Shown here: in pieces, positions 19,378-28,264 of the stretch
How the letters are laid out: every line of letters starts with the position of its first letter
How positions within the stretch are numbered: the first letter of the stretch is position 1
Assembly: GCA_013375475.1 (NCBI GenBank)
Contig: JABXKD010000005.1
Location: 1 to 64,000 of the forward strand
Origin: Promethearchaeota archaeon
GTDB taxonomy: Archaea; Asgardarchaeota; Lokiarchaeia; Sigyniarchaeales; SOKP01
Reading direction: 5' to 3'
Length of the DNA: 64,000 bases
Notes under the pieces: model-generated
Database searches by the model: none
What the model saw: only the letters and a program-made list of their open reading frames with translations
Told to the model about the DNA's origin: nothing
Made by a program: the position numbers and the translations under genes

Positions 19378-20653
19378 CATCTCCTATTTAAAAAGGTTAT
19401 TTCAGGCGTACTATCAAGAAAAACAGAATAATTTTCCGCAAGTTAGTTCTTTTAATTTGCGAGAGTTTGGTTTCATCCCTTGGGAAAAAAAAGTTTTTAT
19501 GAAACGACATATGAAGTTTGAAAATTCGAGAGAATTAAACGACTATATCTTACGAGACACTCCTAGACATTTATATTCCAGTGGATCACTTTACTTGGTT
19601 CCTGACGCGAGAGAAATGGAAAACAAGAACTATCAAGGATGTGATTTAATCATTGATATTGATGTAGACCACTTCTATACTCCCTGTAAAGAGAAGCACG
19701 ATCTTTGGTATTGTAAAGAATGCGGTGCTGAAGGAACTGGAATGCCTGAAAAATGTCCAGAATGTAAAAAATCTAAGCTCAGTAAATTGAATTGGGTATG
19801 TGATGAATGCTTAAATATTGCTAAAAATGAAATTAAGAAATTAGTCTATAATTTTTTAATCCCCGACTTCGGTATAAGCGAAAAAGATATGAGAATAGCT
19901 TTTTCCGGTCATCGAGGATATCACTTAAAAGTTGAAAGTGAAGAACTTAGAAAATTAAATAGCGACGAAAGAAGAGAAATTGTTGATTACCTTACAGGAG
20001 ATAACATTTCATTTGATTTATTAGGTCTCATTGATAAATCAGGTGTAATCCATGGATTATTAAAAGAAAGTCTAGGTTGGTCTCAGAAAATTATGAGCAG
20101 AGTTGAAGAAATATTGCATAAACCTAAAACTGAGATAGAAAAAATATTACTTGATGAAAATCAATTTAGTTTCAAACAGAATTATGCTACAAGCTTTTTA
20201 AATTACAAAGATGATTTTTTGGAATTAATTACGAAAGCAGAAAGAAATGTCTGGGCTATAGAAGGTTTTGGTTTGATAATGTGGAAAAGATTTTTAAAAG
20301 AAATTGTTAAACAAGTTGGAGTTGAATTGGATGAACCTGTTTCTATAGATATCCACAGACTTATAAGATATCCCGGCTCTTTACACGGAAAAACAGGCTT
20401 CAAAGTTCAGGAAATATCTTTAAAAGAACTAAAAGATTTTAATCCCCTAGACGAAGCGAATGAAAAATTGGATCCCATCGTATTTACAAGTAAGAAAAAT
20501 TTAACCTTGAAACTGGAAATCACGGAAAATGCAATCCCAATGACAAAAATTAAGGGCGTGGAGTATGGGCCTTACTCAAAAGGAGAAATAATCGATGTCC
20601 CTCACCATATAGCAATATTTTTGTTGTGTAAAGAAGTTGCGAAAACAATTTGA
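19370..20653 (+). CDS. priS: DNA primase small (catalytic) subunit PriS with C-terminal GINS-B-like domain
   Basis: A 427-residue primase catalytic subunit. The metal-binding DxD is in IIDIDVDHFY, the zinc knuckle is CKECGAEGTGMPEKCPEC with two more cysteines, and the nucleotide site has AFSGHRGYHLKV and IHRLIRYPGSLHGKTG. After the catalytic core, residues ~375-427 form an extra domain with GVEYGPYSKGEIIDVPH, very similar to the C-terminal B domain of the next protein (GINS). Overlaps priL by 8 nt, and GINS follows after 52 nt. Confidence 0.95.
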   Translation: MSDISYLKRLFQAYYQEKQNNFPQVSSFNLREFGFIPWEKKVFMKRHMKFENSRELNDYILRDTPRHLYSSGSLYLVPDAREMENKNYQGCDLIIDIDVDHFYTPCKEKHDLWYCKECGAEGTGMPEKCPECKKSKLSKLNWVCDECLNIAKNEIKKLVYNFLIPDFGISEKDMRIAFSGHRGYHLKVESEELRKLNSDERREIVDYLTGDNISFDLLGLIDKSGVIHGLLKESLGWSQKIMSRVEEILHKPKTEIEKILLDENQFSFKQNYATSFLNYKDDFLELITKAERNVWAIEGFGLIMWKRFLKEIVKQVGVELDEPVSIDIHRLIRYPGSLHGKTGFKVQEISLKELKDFNPLDEANEKLDPIVFTSKKNLTLKLEITENAIPMTKIKGVEYGPYSKGEIIDVPHHIAIFLLCKEVAKTI

Positions 20654-20705
20654 GTTAAAATAATATAATTTCTCATCTTTCATTATTAAAGGAGAATACA
20701 ATTTA

Positions 20706-21404
20706 TTGAAGTATATGAATTTAAAAACTGATTATCAGAACCTCTATGAGCATTGGCTTAAAGAATTTGAAAAGAGTGAATTGACCCCCCTAACTCAAGA
20801 GACTTTTAATTACTATATGAAAAATGTTGATTATATCGCTAAATATGAGTTAGAAACTAGGCGAAATGTTGAAATTCATATATTAAAATCATACAAGTAT
20901 GGATTTAAGTATTTGCTTAACGATCTTTTAAAAATTCGAGAAGTAAAATTATTAAACGCAGCTCTAGCTCTTCAAGAAATCGATTATAATAATTTAATTG
21001 AAGCCGAGAAGTTATTTTATCAAAATTTAGTAAGCACAATTAAAGGATTTAAAAAACTTAAGAGACTCACATTGTACGAGGAAGATAAACCGATTGAATT
21101 GGATAATGTATTAGAGGTTGAAGAGATACCAGTACACCCTTCTCCAGCAATTGTTCCCACAAAAAAAGAATTAGAAATCACTGAAGTTGAACCTGCACAG
21201 AAAAAATCAGAGATAACACAGTCCGAGCAAGTAGTTCAATATGATTATATTCTTATTAGGTTTAACAATCCTTCTCCTCCTTTAGTTGGAATTGATGGGA
21301 TTAATTATGGTCCGTTTCAAGCAAATGATATTGCCAATATGCCACATAAAAACGCGAAAATTCTTATTTACGAAAAAATAGCAGAAGAAATAGAAGTTGT
21401 CTAA
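20706..21404 (+). CDS. gins51: GINS complex subunit (Gins15/51-type)
   Basis: A 232-residue replication factor of the CMG helicase. The N-terminal all-helical A domain (residues ~1-125) is followed by a linker rich in Glu, Pro and Lys, and a beta-rich B domain with GINYGPFQANDIANMPH. The order A then B is that of the Sld5/Psf1-like subunit. The start TTG at 20706 reads LKYMNL, and an ATG is three codons in. It is co-directional with pcna, priL and priS, and its end overlaps convergent nop10 by 4 nt. Confidence 0.85.
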   Translation: MKYMNLKTDYQNLYEHWLKEFEKSELTPLTQETFNYYMKNVDYIAKYELETRRNVEIHILKSYKYGFKYLLNDLLKIREVKLLNAALALQEIDYNNLIEAEKLFYQNLVSTIKGFKKLKRLTLYEEDKPIELDNVLEVEEIPVHPSPAIVPTKKELEITEVEPAQKKSEITQSEQVVQYDYILIRFNNPSPPLVGIDGINYGPFQANDIANMPHKNAKILIYEKIAEEIEVV

Positions 21405-21589
21405 CTTTCTTCAAACCGTTTTTTAAATTCCTCTTTAAAATAAATAATCCGATATTTTGAATATTTATCAATAGGAGAATATCTCGGAGGAAATGGATTA
21501 ATTAAAGTTCCCCCGCAATAAATACACTTAGATTTTGAGTTAATTAATCCGTATTTTCTACAATCCTTACACTTTTGAAGGTATTTCAT
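21401..21589 (-). CDS. nop10: H/ACA RNP component Nop10
   Basis: A 62-residue protein of the H/ACA pseudouridylation complex. The zinc ribbon CKDCRKYGLINSKSKCIYCGG and the signature PPRYSPIDKYSKYR (Cbf5-binding linker and helix) identify it with confidence. It lies 31 nt downstream of aIF2-alpha, the conserved archaeal order, in one operon. Confidence 0.95.
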   Translation of the reverse strand: MKYLQKCKDCRKYGLINSKSKCIYCGGTLINPFPPRYSPIDKYSKYRIIYFKEEFKKRFEES

Positions 21590-21620
21590 TATTTTTTGAG
21601 ATTTTTTTTTTAATTAAATT

Positions 21621-22445
21621 TTAATCCCTTATAAATTCAAAGGAACCATTATTTTGTTGAGTTGTATTCTCTAGCACCTCAATTGTATCTGATAGAATGC
21701 TTTCTGCGTCGAGATAATCTTTGGAGACAATCTCTAATCTATAAAAAGGCGCTCCCAGATATGATATACGAATGTTCCTTGTTGCTTTTGGCTTTTCTAT
21801 TATCTTGATTATTTCATTCAATGTGTCTTTTATTTTGTCTATGCCATCTCCACTTTTGTTCATAAGTTTAATCTTACCTTTTATACTAACCGTCGAAACC
21901 TCGACATTTTCCTCAACAACTTGTAAAAAAGCTTTTTTAACATCATCTGGTACATTTTCAAGTTCATCCAAGATTTCTTGTCCCTCTTCTTTGAGAGCTT
22001 CGACAGTTTCTTGGTAAAGATCAAATTGTTCTTTTATTGGCCAGCCAATTAATTCGTAAACTTGGTCTAAAGATAAATCAATTCCCTCAATCTCAGTTAA
22101 AAATTGCAGCAAATTTTCATACTTACTTGCGTATTTATGTTCTTTCGTTATTAAATCTTTTTGGGCGGAATTCACTCTTCTTAATGACAAATCAATCTGT
22201 CCTTTATCAGGAACAACTTTTACTACTCTTAATACAAGACGTTGACCAATTCTCACTACACTTCTAATATTTTTAACCCATCTACTTGAAATTTCACTAA
22301 TATGTATCATACCTCTTGCAGTTTCTTCTGAAGGTAAACCATCATAATCTGGTAAATCTACGTAAATATACTGGGCTTGGATATCAACAACTCGACCCAT
22401 AATGAAGGCTCCTTCTCGGGGAAATTTTTCTCTGTTTTTTACCAT
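21621..22445 (-). CDS. eif2a: Translation initiation factor 2 subunit alpha
   Basis: A 274-residue aIF2-alpha. The N-terminal S1 domain has GAFIMGRVVDIQAQYIYVDL and GMIHISEISSRWVKN, with the conserved DLSLRRV end. A helical middle domain follows, then the C-terminal alpha-beta domain that binds aIF2-gamma (IRISYLGAPFYRLEI). The length is standard. It precedes nop10 in the same transcript. Confidence 0.97.
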   Translation of the reverse strand: MVKNREKFPREGAFIMGRVVDIQAQYIYVDLPDYDGLPSEETARGMIHISEISSRWVKNIRSVVRIGQRLVLRVVKVVPDKGQIDLSLRRVNSAQKDLITKEHKYASKYENLLQFLTEIEGIDLSLDQVYELIGWPIKEQFDLYQETVEALKEEGQEILDELENVPDDVKKAFLQVVEENVEVSTVSIKGKIKLMNKSGDGIDKIKDTLNEIIKIIEKPKATRNIRISYLGAPFYRLEIVSKDYLDAESILSDTIEVLENTTQQNNGSFEFIRD

Positions 22446-22591
22446 GATACTCGTGAGATATTTTGAATATTTTTTTTGAATTATTAGTATTAATTAACGA
22501 AATATGACTTTTTATTTTTATTATCTTCTATGAAGAAAAATGTTTTTTTTAATCCAACGCTATCAAATTTATAGTTCAGAATTATTCTTAA

Positions 22592-23077
22592 AGTGATGTA
22601 AAAATACCTAATTGGGTCGTTCACGATAAATGGGCAAAAAAAGCAGGAATCGACGAATTCATCGCGTATTATGTTAATCGAAACATAGACTACGGAACTT
22701 CTTGGGCATATTATGAAAATAACGATAGCAGCCATTTTAATAGTAATGAAAATGTAGCAATTCAACAACTACAATTCTTTTATCAAAAGGATTTGGATAA
22801 CTTAAACGATGATCAGAATTCATACGTAAAAGCTTTTATTTTGCACCACCTCTTAGATTATTTCAGAGAAACTCGAGTCAACATCAATGATATTGATTTA
22901 GTTTTTGAAAAATTCTTACAAAATAAGGTTACAATTGAAATAACTGATTCTAAAGGAATTAAAATAGATTTTCAAAGAGAAATTGGGGAAATCTTCAACT
23001 TGTTAAAAGATAATAAAAATGAATTGTATGAGGATTTAAAAGGAAAATATTTTACTGATTCACAAAATCCAATCTAA
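22592..23077 (+). CDS. Conserved-looking ORF without a normal start codon
   Basis: The ORF track starts this at an internal TTG (22793), but the same frame is open back to 22592 and reads VKIPNWVVHDKWAKKAGI, which looks like a genuine N-terminus. No ATG, GTG or TTG precedes it. An ATG at 22596 is out of frame by 2 nt (ATGTAAAAATACCT). Later HHLLDYFRETRV with paired histidines hints at an HD-type or metal-binding helix bundle, but I do not recognise the family. It may be a gene with a start-region lesion, or it may use GTA as its first codon. It lies in the disturbed segment between aIF2-alpha and EF-1A. Confidence 0.5.
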   Translation, partial: SDVKIPNWVVHDKWAKKAGIDEFIAYYVNRNIDYGTSWAYYENNDSSHFNSNENVAIQQLQFFYQKDLDNLNDDQNSYVKAFILHHLLDYFRETRVNINDIDLVFEKFLQNKVTIEITDSKGIKIDFQREIGEIFNLLKDNKNELYEDLKGKYFTDSQNPI

Positions 23078-23284
23078 CTCTAATTCCTCTAATTTTGATT
23101 TTGTAGGAATTCCATCCTCATCCCAGCCCATCATCTTATAATAGGTCATTATCGCCTTTTTAAATTCCTCTGGCTTAATAGCTGTTTCTGCGAGGGCTCC
23201 TGATGTATGAGGTTGGAAGAATCTTTCAGGTAACCAATCATCCTTTTTTGTAAGACCTTCTCTAATATTAAATGCCCTTGCCAT
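23060..23284 (-). pseudogene. C-terminal fragment of aldehyde:ferredoxin oxidoreductase
   Basis: Seventy-four residues matching the very end of tungsten-dependent AOR-family enzymes: ARAFNIREGLTKKDD, LPERFF, YYKMMGWDEDGIPT and KLEELELDWIL. Full enzymes are about 600 residues, so nearly all of the molybdopterin and 4Fe-4S parts are missing. Homology seems to fade just upstream, near 23300, where the divergent HNH-like gene begins. It looks like a gene tail left after an insertion or rearrangement. Confidence 0.75.
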
Positions 23285-23308
23285 AGTCGTAACTCTAAAG
23301 ATGTTATA

Positions 23309-24466
23309 TTGAAAAATAAGAAAAATGTATTGACAATTTTAGATTACTATGCCAGAGAGTTAGGATTAAACGATTATAATTCTATAGTGGATAAACCAAT
23401 GTGGGTTCTGGGAAAAGGTCTTCAAATTATATTATCCCAGCAATCAAATACTTATATTAGTTTATCTGATGTAGGATTAAAAATATTTGATTCGCATAGT
23501 ACTTTTCTATCTGACAAACTGATAAATAATCCGACAGCGAGACCTGAATACTCTACATTTGAAAGAATTTCTAAATTTATTGAGGATAATATTAATAAGA
23601 AGGAACATAAAAAATACTTATTAGGACTTCTCGAGGTTATAGCTTATTCGGCTAATATACCTTTCCATGTTATGAAAGATCATCCAAAAGCGATCGAACG
23701 GACCCTAATTCAGAAAATAGTTCAAAAATTATCTGTATTAAAGAATAGTGAAAATTGGATTAGGGATACTCCTAGTTTAGTAGAATTATCGAACTTTTTT
23801 GGAATACCTAGACATACTTTTGACTCTATTATGTTTACTAAGGGAAATATGTTATATCGAATATTTGATCCTCAAGAATTACTGACAATTGCGAAAATTT
23901 TAAAGTCGAAGCTAGGTCCTGTTGATTCTAAAGCTTGTTTAGAGTTACTCTTAGAAATAGGAAATTAAGATCCCATTCAAAGAGTCGAAGATATTAGACA
24001 ACAATTTCCAACTTGGACTTCATGGGTTAATTATGAATATTCTACAATATATGGTGACTCTGACTCAAAATACCCCACTAAATGGTCTAGACCTAGTTGG
24101 AAAGGTACTATGAAGGAAAAATTGGCATGGTCTCAAGGCGGGTTTTATAAGAAAGGAGTTATTCACTTCTTTGATGGAATTTCTGGAAAAATTCTTAAAA
24201 TCGATGATCCAAATTTAGACATACATCATATTAACTTTGATAAATCTGACAGTAACTTTAATAATCTTCTACTAATACACAAAGATTCTCATATTACAAG
24301 ATTTGCTCAAACACCACAAGGAGAAGTTCAAAAAAGAGAATATATTTCTCTTGGAAAGATGCTTAAATTGGCTTTTATTTATGGTTTTGCTCCAAGGAGT
24401 TGGAGCAATCAAATTCGCGTTGAATTTGTATCACATTTAAATAGTCAAGCAAGAAGATTTATATAA
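23309..24466 (+). pseudogene. HNH-endonuclease-like gene with an in-frame TAA (or a further intron)
   Basis: Two track ORFs (23309-23968 and 24110-24466) are in the same frame, separated only by TAA at 23966-23968. Between them the frame codes sensible protein (DPIQRVEDIRQQFPTW...). The C-terminal part has an HNH-like motif, IHHINFDKSDSNFNNLLLIH, as in homing and mobile nucleases. The N-terminal 219 residues are helical and of unknown family. The TAA sits in the loop of a strong hairpin. Either this is a pseudogene with a single nonsense codon, or a 33-nt stretch is removed from the RNA. The start is TTG. Confidence 0.5.
23947..23985 (+). repeat. Hairpin spanning the in-frame stop of the HNH-like gene
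   Basis: ACTCTT pairs with AAGAGT (6 bp), then an internal loop AGA/CA, then AATAGGA pairs with TCCCATT (6 of 7), closing an 8-nt loop AATTAAGA that contains the TAA. Such a long hairpin is unusual inside an AT-rich coding region and coincides exactly with the reading-frame interruption. Confidence 0.5.
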
Positions 24467-24511
24467 GTTATTTTTTATAATATTTAAAAATTAAAGTTTA
24501 AATTTATAATA

Positions 24512-24889
24512 ATGGAAAAGATCAGTTTAGAAGATTTATGGAAATGTTCCTCCTTTTTAGTGGAAGTAGATAGAATCTTTCATTTTTCAGCGTTGAAGGA
24601 TCTTAATTCATTTTCAGAGGAAGATTATCAGTTCTTATTGTATCTTATTGAGCATTGGAAAAGACTTTTAGCCTTATTTCCTTCTGTTCCAGAAATTGAA
24701 ATCCCCAAAGAGCTTTTACTTCAAGAGAAAAAATTCAATGAAAGTGAAGAAAAGAACCTTATTTTAAGATTTATTTCAGAAATAAGGAAGAAATTTAAAT
24801 ATATGGATGAAAAATTCGATTTCCAATATCTTGAAAATCAGTTTTTTCAAAAGTATGAAGATATTCAGCTTCAACAAATGAAAACTTAG
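24512..24889 (+). CDS. Hypothetical protein, 125 residues
   Basis: A small, highly charged protein predicted to be all-helical, with no recognisable motif. Phe, Glu and Lys are frequent, and LLYLIEHWKRLLALFPSVPE may be a helical hairpin. The ATG at 24512 follows an AT-rich segment (AAATTTATAATA) that could be the promoter. It ends 125 nt before EF-1A. I do not recognise it. Confidence 0.55.
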   Translation: MEKISLEDLWKCSSFLVEVDRIFHFSALKDLNSFSEEDYQFLLYLIEHWKRLLALFPSVPEIEIPKELLLQEKKFNESEEKNLILRFISEIRKKFKYMDEKFDFQYLENQFFQKYEDIQLQQMKT

Positions 24890-25014
24890 TATTCAGTATC
24901 GTAAAAAATATATATTTGATATCATTAAGGTAGTTATCATTTAATCTAAAATGAGTATATTTAAATTCAAATAAAATAATAAATATAATATTAAGTAAAG
25001 GAAATTGATTCAAA

Positions 25015-26365
25015 ATGCCAACCGATAAAAAACATTTAAACCTCGTGATTATAGGACATTTTGTTAGGCTAATTAAGCCTTCAGGTTCAAATTGATCACG
25101 GGAAATCAACAATGATGGGCGCAATGCTCATTAAAACTGGAGCAGTAACCGATAGAGAAGCAAGAGAACTTGAGAAGTTAGCAAAAGAGAACGATAGAGA
25201 ATCTTGGTCTTACGCATATGTGTTTGACCGGTTGAAAGAAGAACGAGCACGGGGTATTACTATTGACTTAGCTTTTCGAAAATTTGAAACTAAAACTAAA
25301 TATTTTACTATAATTGATGCACCTGGACACGCGGACTTCGTTAAGAATATGATCACTGGTGCTTCTCAAGCTGATGCTGCTATTTTAGTCGTTTCTGGAA
25401 AGAAAGGCGAAATGGAAGTTGGTGTCGCAGCTAATGGTCAAACTAGAGAACACGCTTATTTAGCGCAAACCTTAGGTGTTAAACAATTAGTAGTTGCCGT
25501 TAATAAAGCCGATGTCTACGATTACAAGGAAGAGCGTTATAACGAAGTAAAAGATGCAGTCTCTGACCTTCTAAAAAATATTGGTTTTCCAGTTAAAAAA
25601 ATTCCGTTTGTACCCGTTAGCGGTATTAAAGCGGAAAATCTTACAGAGAAATCAGATAAACTTCCATGGTACGATGGTCCTACTTTAATTGAAGCGATTG
25701 ATGCTTTTGAACTCCCACCAAAACCTACTGGCAAACCTCTACGAGTTCCAATCCAAGATGCATACAATATCAAAGGAACGGGGGTTGTTCCTGTTGGAAG
25801 AGTAGAAACTGGTGTATTAAAGAAAAATGATAAAATAGTTATCATGCCAACGGGCTTTAAAGGGGAAATAAGAAGCATCGAAATGCATCACGAAGAACAA
25901 AATCAAGCAGAACCCGGTGATAACATCGGATTTAGTATTAGAGGTATTACAATGGCAGATGTTGGCCGTGGCGATGTTATGGGCCACCCAACTGATGTAC
26001 CAACTGTAATTAATCGAAATGGGAACTGGACTGGACAAGTAATTGTTATCTGGCATCCAACAGCGATCGCTCAAGGGTACACCCCTGTAGTTCACGCTCA
26101 CACTGCTCAAGTAGCCGCTAAATTCATCGAATTAAGTAAAAAATTAGATCAAAAGACTGGTGCTGTAATAGAAGACAATCCAAAATTCCTCAAGAAAAAT
26201 GAATCAGCGATAATTAAGCTACAACCTATTAAAAAGCTTTGTCTTGAGAAGTATTCGGAATTTCCCGAATTGGGGCGATTTGCGGTGCGCGACATGGGTA
26301 GAACATCGTGTGTGGGGATTGTCAAGGATTTAGATCCTGGTGAACCTGTAGTTAAAAAAAAGTAG
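25015..26365 (+). CDS. tuf: Translation elongation factor 1A, interrupted by a 31-nt intron
   Basis: The aEF-1A GTPase delivers aminoacyl-tRNA to the ribosome. The ORF track begins at 25112, inside the gene. The true ATG is at 25015 and exon 1 reads MPTDKKHLNLVIIGH (25015-25059). The frame is then broken by 31 nt and resumes at 25091 with IDHGKSTMMGAML. Joined, this gives the P-loop GHIDHGKST and a 439-residue protein. The G3 motif is DAPGHADF and G4 NKAD. Domains II and III are complete, ending GRFAVRDMGRTSCVGIV. A TATA-like AAATATAATA lies ~25-34 nt before the ATG. The CDS is join(25015..25059,25091..26365). Confidence 0.93.
25060..25090 (+). other. 31-nt bulge-helix-bulge mini-intron in the EF-1A gene
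   Basis: The intron falls between the His and Ile codons of GH|IDHGKS. The central 4-bp helix is GGAC (25054-25057) with GTTC (25085-25088). The 3-nt bulges are AT^T (25058-25060) and AA^A (25089-25091), with cleavage after the second base in each. The inner hairpin includes AGGCT-AATTA-AGCCT. The outer helix, about 11 bp with one bulged T, joins CTCGTGATTA with TTGATCACGGG. Cleavage at these canonical positions removes 31 nt and restores the frame and the conserved motif. This is the substrate form of the archaeal tRNA-splicing endonuclease. Splicing itself is inferred. Confidence 0.88.
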
Positions 26366-26373
26366 TATAATTG

Positions 26374-26382
26374 TTTTTTTTT
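26374..26382 (+). terminator. T-tract terminator after EF-1A
   Basis: A run of nine T residues starts 9 nt after the EF-1A stop, with further T-rich sequence behind it. Archaeal RNA polymerase terminates at such T-runs, so this probably ends the EF-1A mRNA. Confidence 0.55.
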
Positions 26383-26601
26383 ATAAATTTTTATATAATT
26401 TCTTTTTAAATTTTCATTTGTATTTTAAGTGAGATTTAAATTTATCTGTGGTAAGTGTAAATTCTTTTATTTATTGACTTAAATTCTTAATTCTGGTTAC
26501 AATTTATGAATTTATATAAAATTCTCATCCATACTTTTTTAAGTTGACATTTATTAACTTTTTTAGCCCATTTCGAATTAAAGTAAAACCTAAATGATAT
26601 C

Positions 26602-27999
26602 ATGAGGAAAAAAAATTTAGATCCTATTATAATGATGTTTGTGGTCGTAATATCGTTGTTTGTGTTCACATTCATTATGCTATCGGTTGTTCCCGTAAAA
26701 AATGGTAGTGGTTCCACTAAGATTTCAAGATTTGGAATATTTGCATCCGAAGTTGAGATTAATAATCACCTTACCGTAGGTGATATCAATATAATACAAT
26801 AAAATAAAGAATCAGTAAATTTAATAGAAGCAGATTGGAATATTACCCATACTGGGCTATATCTCCCACAAATCTCTATTGAATTAACATATACTATTAA
26901 AGGCTCTCGTATGATTATCGATATTAACTCTATAATTGATATTAATGATATTATAAGCCTGAGTTTAATTGTTGCCTTCAATCCAAGTTATTCTAGTTAT
27001 AGTTTTATATCCAATTCTGAAAAGGGCAATGTTAACTTCAATGCTTTTGATATTAATATTAAAGATTTTTACCTTAGGACTAGTTCTGGAGAACTAAACA
27101 TTAAAATAAATAATAGCATCATTGAAAATAATTTCGAAGTGTCATCTAATACAGGAAATATAGAACTAATGTTAGACCATCTTTATTTTTTTAAAAACTT
27201 CTTTTGTCACTCTAACTCCGGTGTCCAATTGTTTGATCTTTGGAACCTTAAATTTAAATCGGTGGCGGATTTTAACGTATCCTCAAACATAGGATACATT
27301 AGATTACATTGGATGAATCATTTTAACAAATCTCAAGCCGTTAATATTAACGTCAATTCGAATAATGACATAAAAATAAAGTTTTGGTGTCCATTACAGA
27401 TTATGAGAAGCGATATATTGTTATCTACAGTTAATGGTACCACTAGACTCTCAACAACTATAAATACATATGAGGAAATTAGCGAAAACCATTATCAGAC
27501 GCCTAAAATAAATGACCCCTCTTTAGATTCATATAATATTACAGCAAGATCTACTAGCAGTGAAGTGTGGGTACATTATGTTAATTGTTTCAAGTGGTTA
27601 AGGGTTTGTGATTGGGCTGCGGATTTTCACCCATATAATGTAAGAGAATCTGGAAATTATTCAATGTTGAGACATGAGCATGATATTACTACTATAAATT
27701 TATTCAATACGAAATATATTTACTTAAATGAATCTAGGAACCTCACGATTAATTTTGATACTCTTCCGATGTCTAGCGAAAAACTTCTGTATATTGAATG
27801 GGATTTTAACTATATCCATGCAATGGGAATTGGTGTTGGCAGGCTAAATCTAAAAATCTCCCACAATAGAGTATCTGATACTTTAATGGTTTACATTGAA
27901 CTTGATTATATTATAGATCGGTTATTGCCTACGTTCAATGATTACAATGTTACTGTCTTCTATCATCCAAATTACGGTTTAAATCAATTCTTAATATAA
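26602..27999 (+). pseudogene. Membrane-anchored beta-repeat surface protein with in-frame TAA
   Basis: Two track ORFs (26602-26802 and 26911-27999) share one frame and are separated only by the TAA at 26800-26802. The frame between them is fully open. The first part has a single membrane segment (IIMMFVVVISLFVFTFIML). The second has repeated short strands with turns such as SSGELNIKI, SNTGNIEL, SNSGVQLF and SNIGYIRL, resembling the DUF4097-type beta-repeat fold. It is probably an extracellular, N-terminally anchored protein of about 465 residues. Whether the stop is a nonsense mutation, an assembly error or an RNA-processing site is open. Confidence 0.5.
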
Positions 28000-28264
28000 G
28001 CAACCAGAGCGTCCATCTTCTCTCCTATAAAGAATAATAGATTAAATATTTGAATTTGGTAATTTAACAGAATTCATTTTTAATTTATTGATTTTTTCTG
28101 CATTGTAATATCCCTATATTTATTTTTTCTTTTACAGTTTAACAAAACTGTCGAATATTGGGATTACTATTAAAAGATTTCATATTATGTGAATATTATT
28201 TTCATTTTTGAACAATTACTTGTCTTTTCTATTTAAGATAATTCTCGATTAGAAAGGATTAGAA

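Noticed and set aside
23966-23968. Genome-wide readthrough of TAA (altered genetic code), given three same-frame TAA interruptions.
   Set aside because: Conserved genes such as rpoA1, uvrA and infB end in or avoid TAA normally, and the EF-2 case is better explained by a precise BHB intron.
26781-26817. A BHB-like pairing TGAT/ATCA that would excise 30 nt including the TAA of the beta-repeat protein gene.
   Set aside because: The would-be inner and outer helices do not pair and a 4-bp match arises easily by chance in AT-rich DNA. Not strong enough to call an intron.
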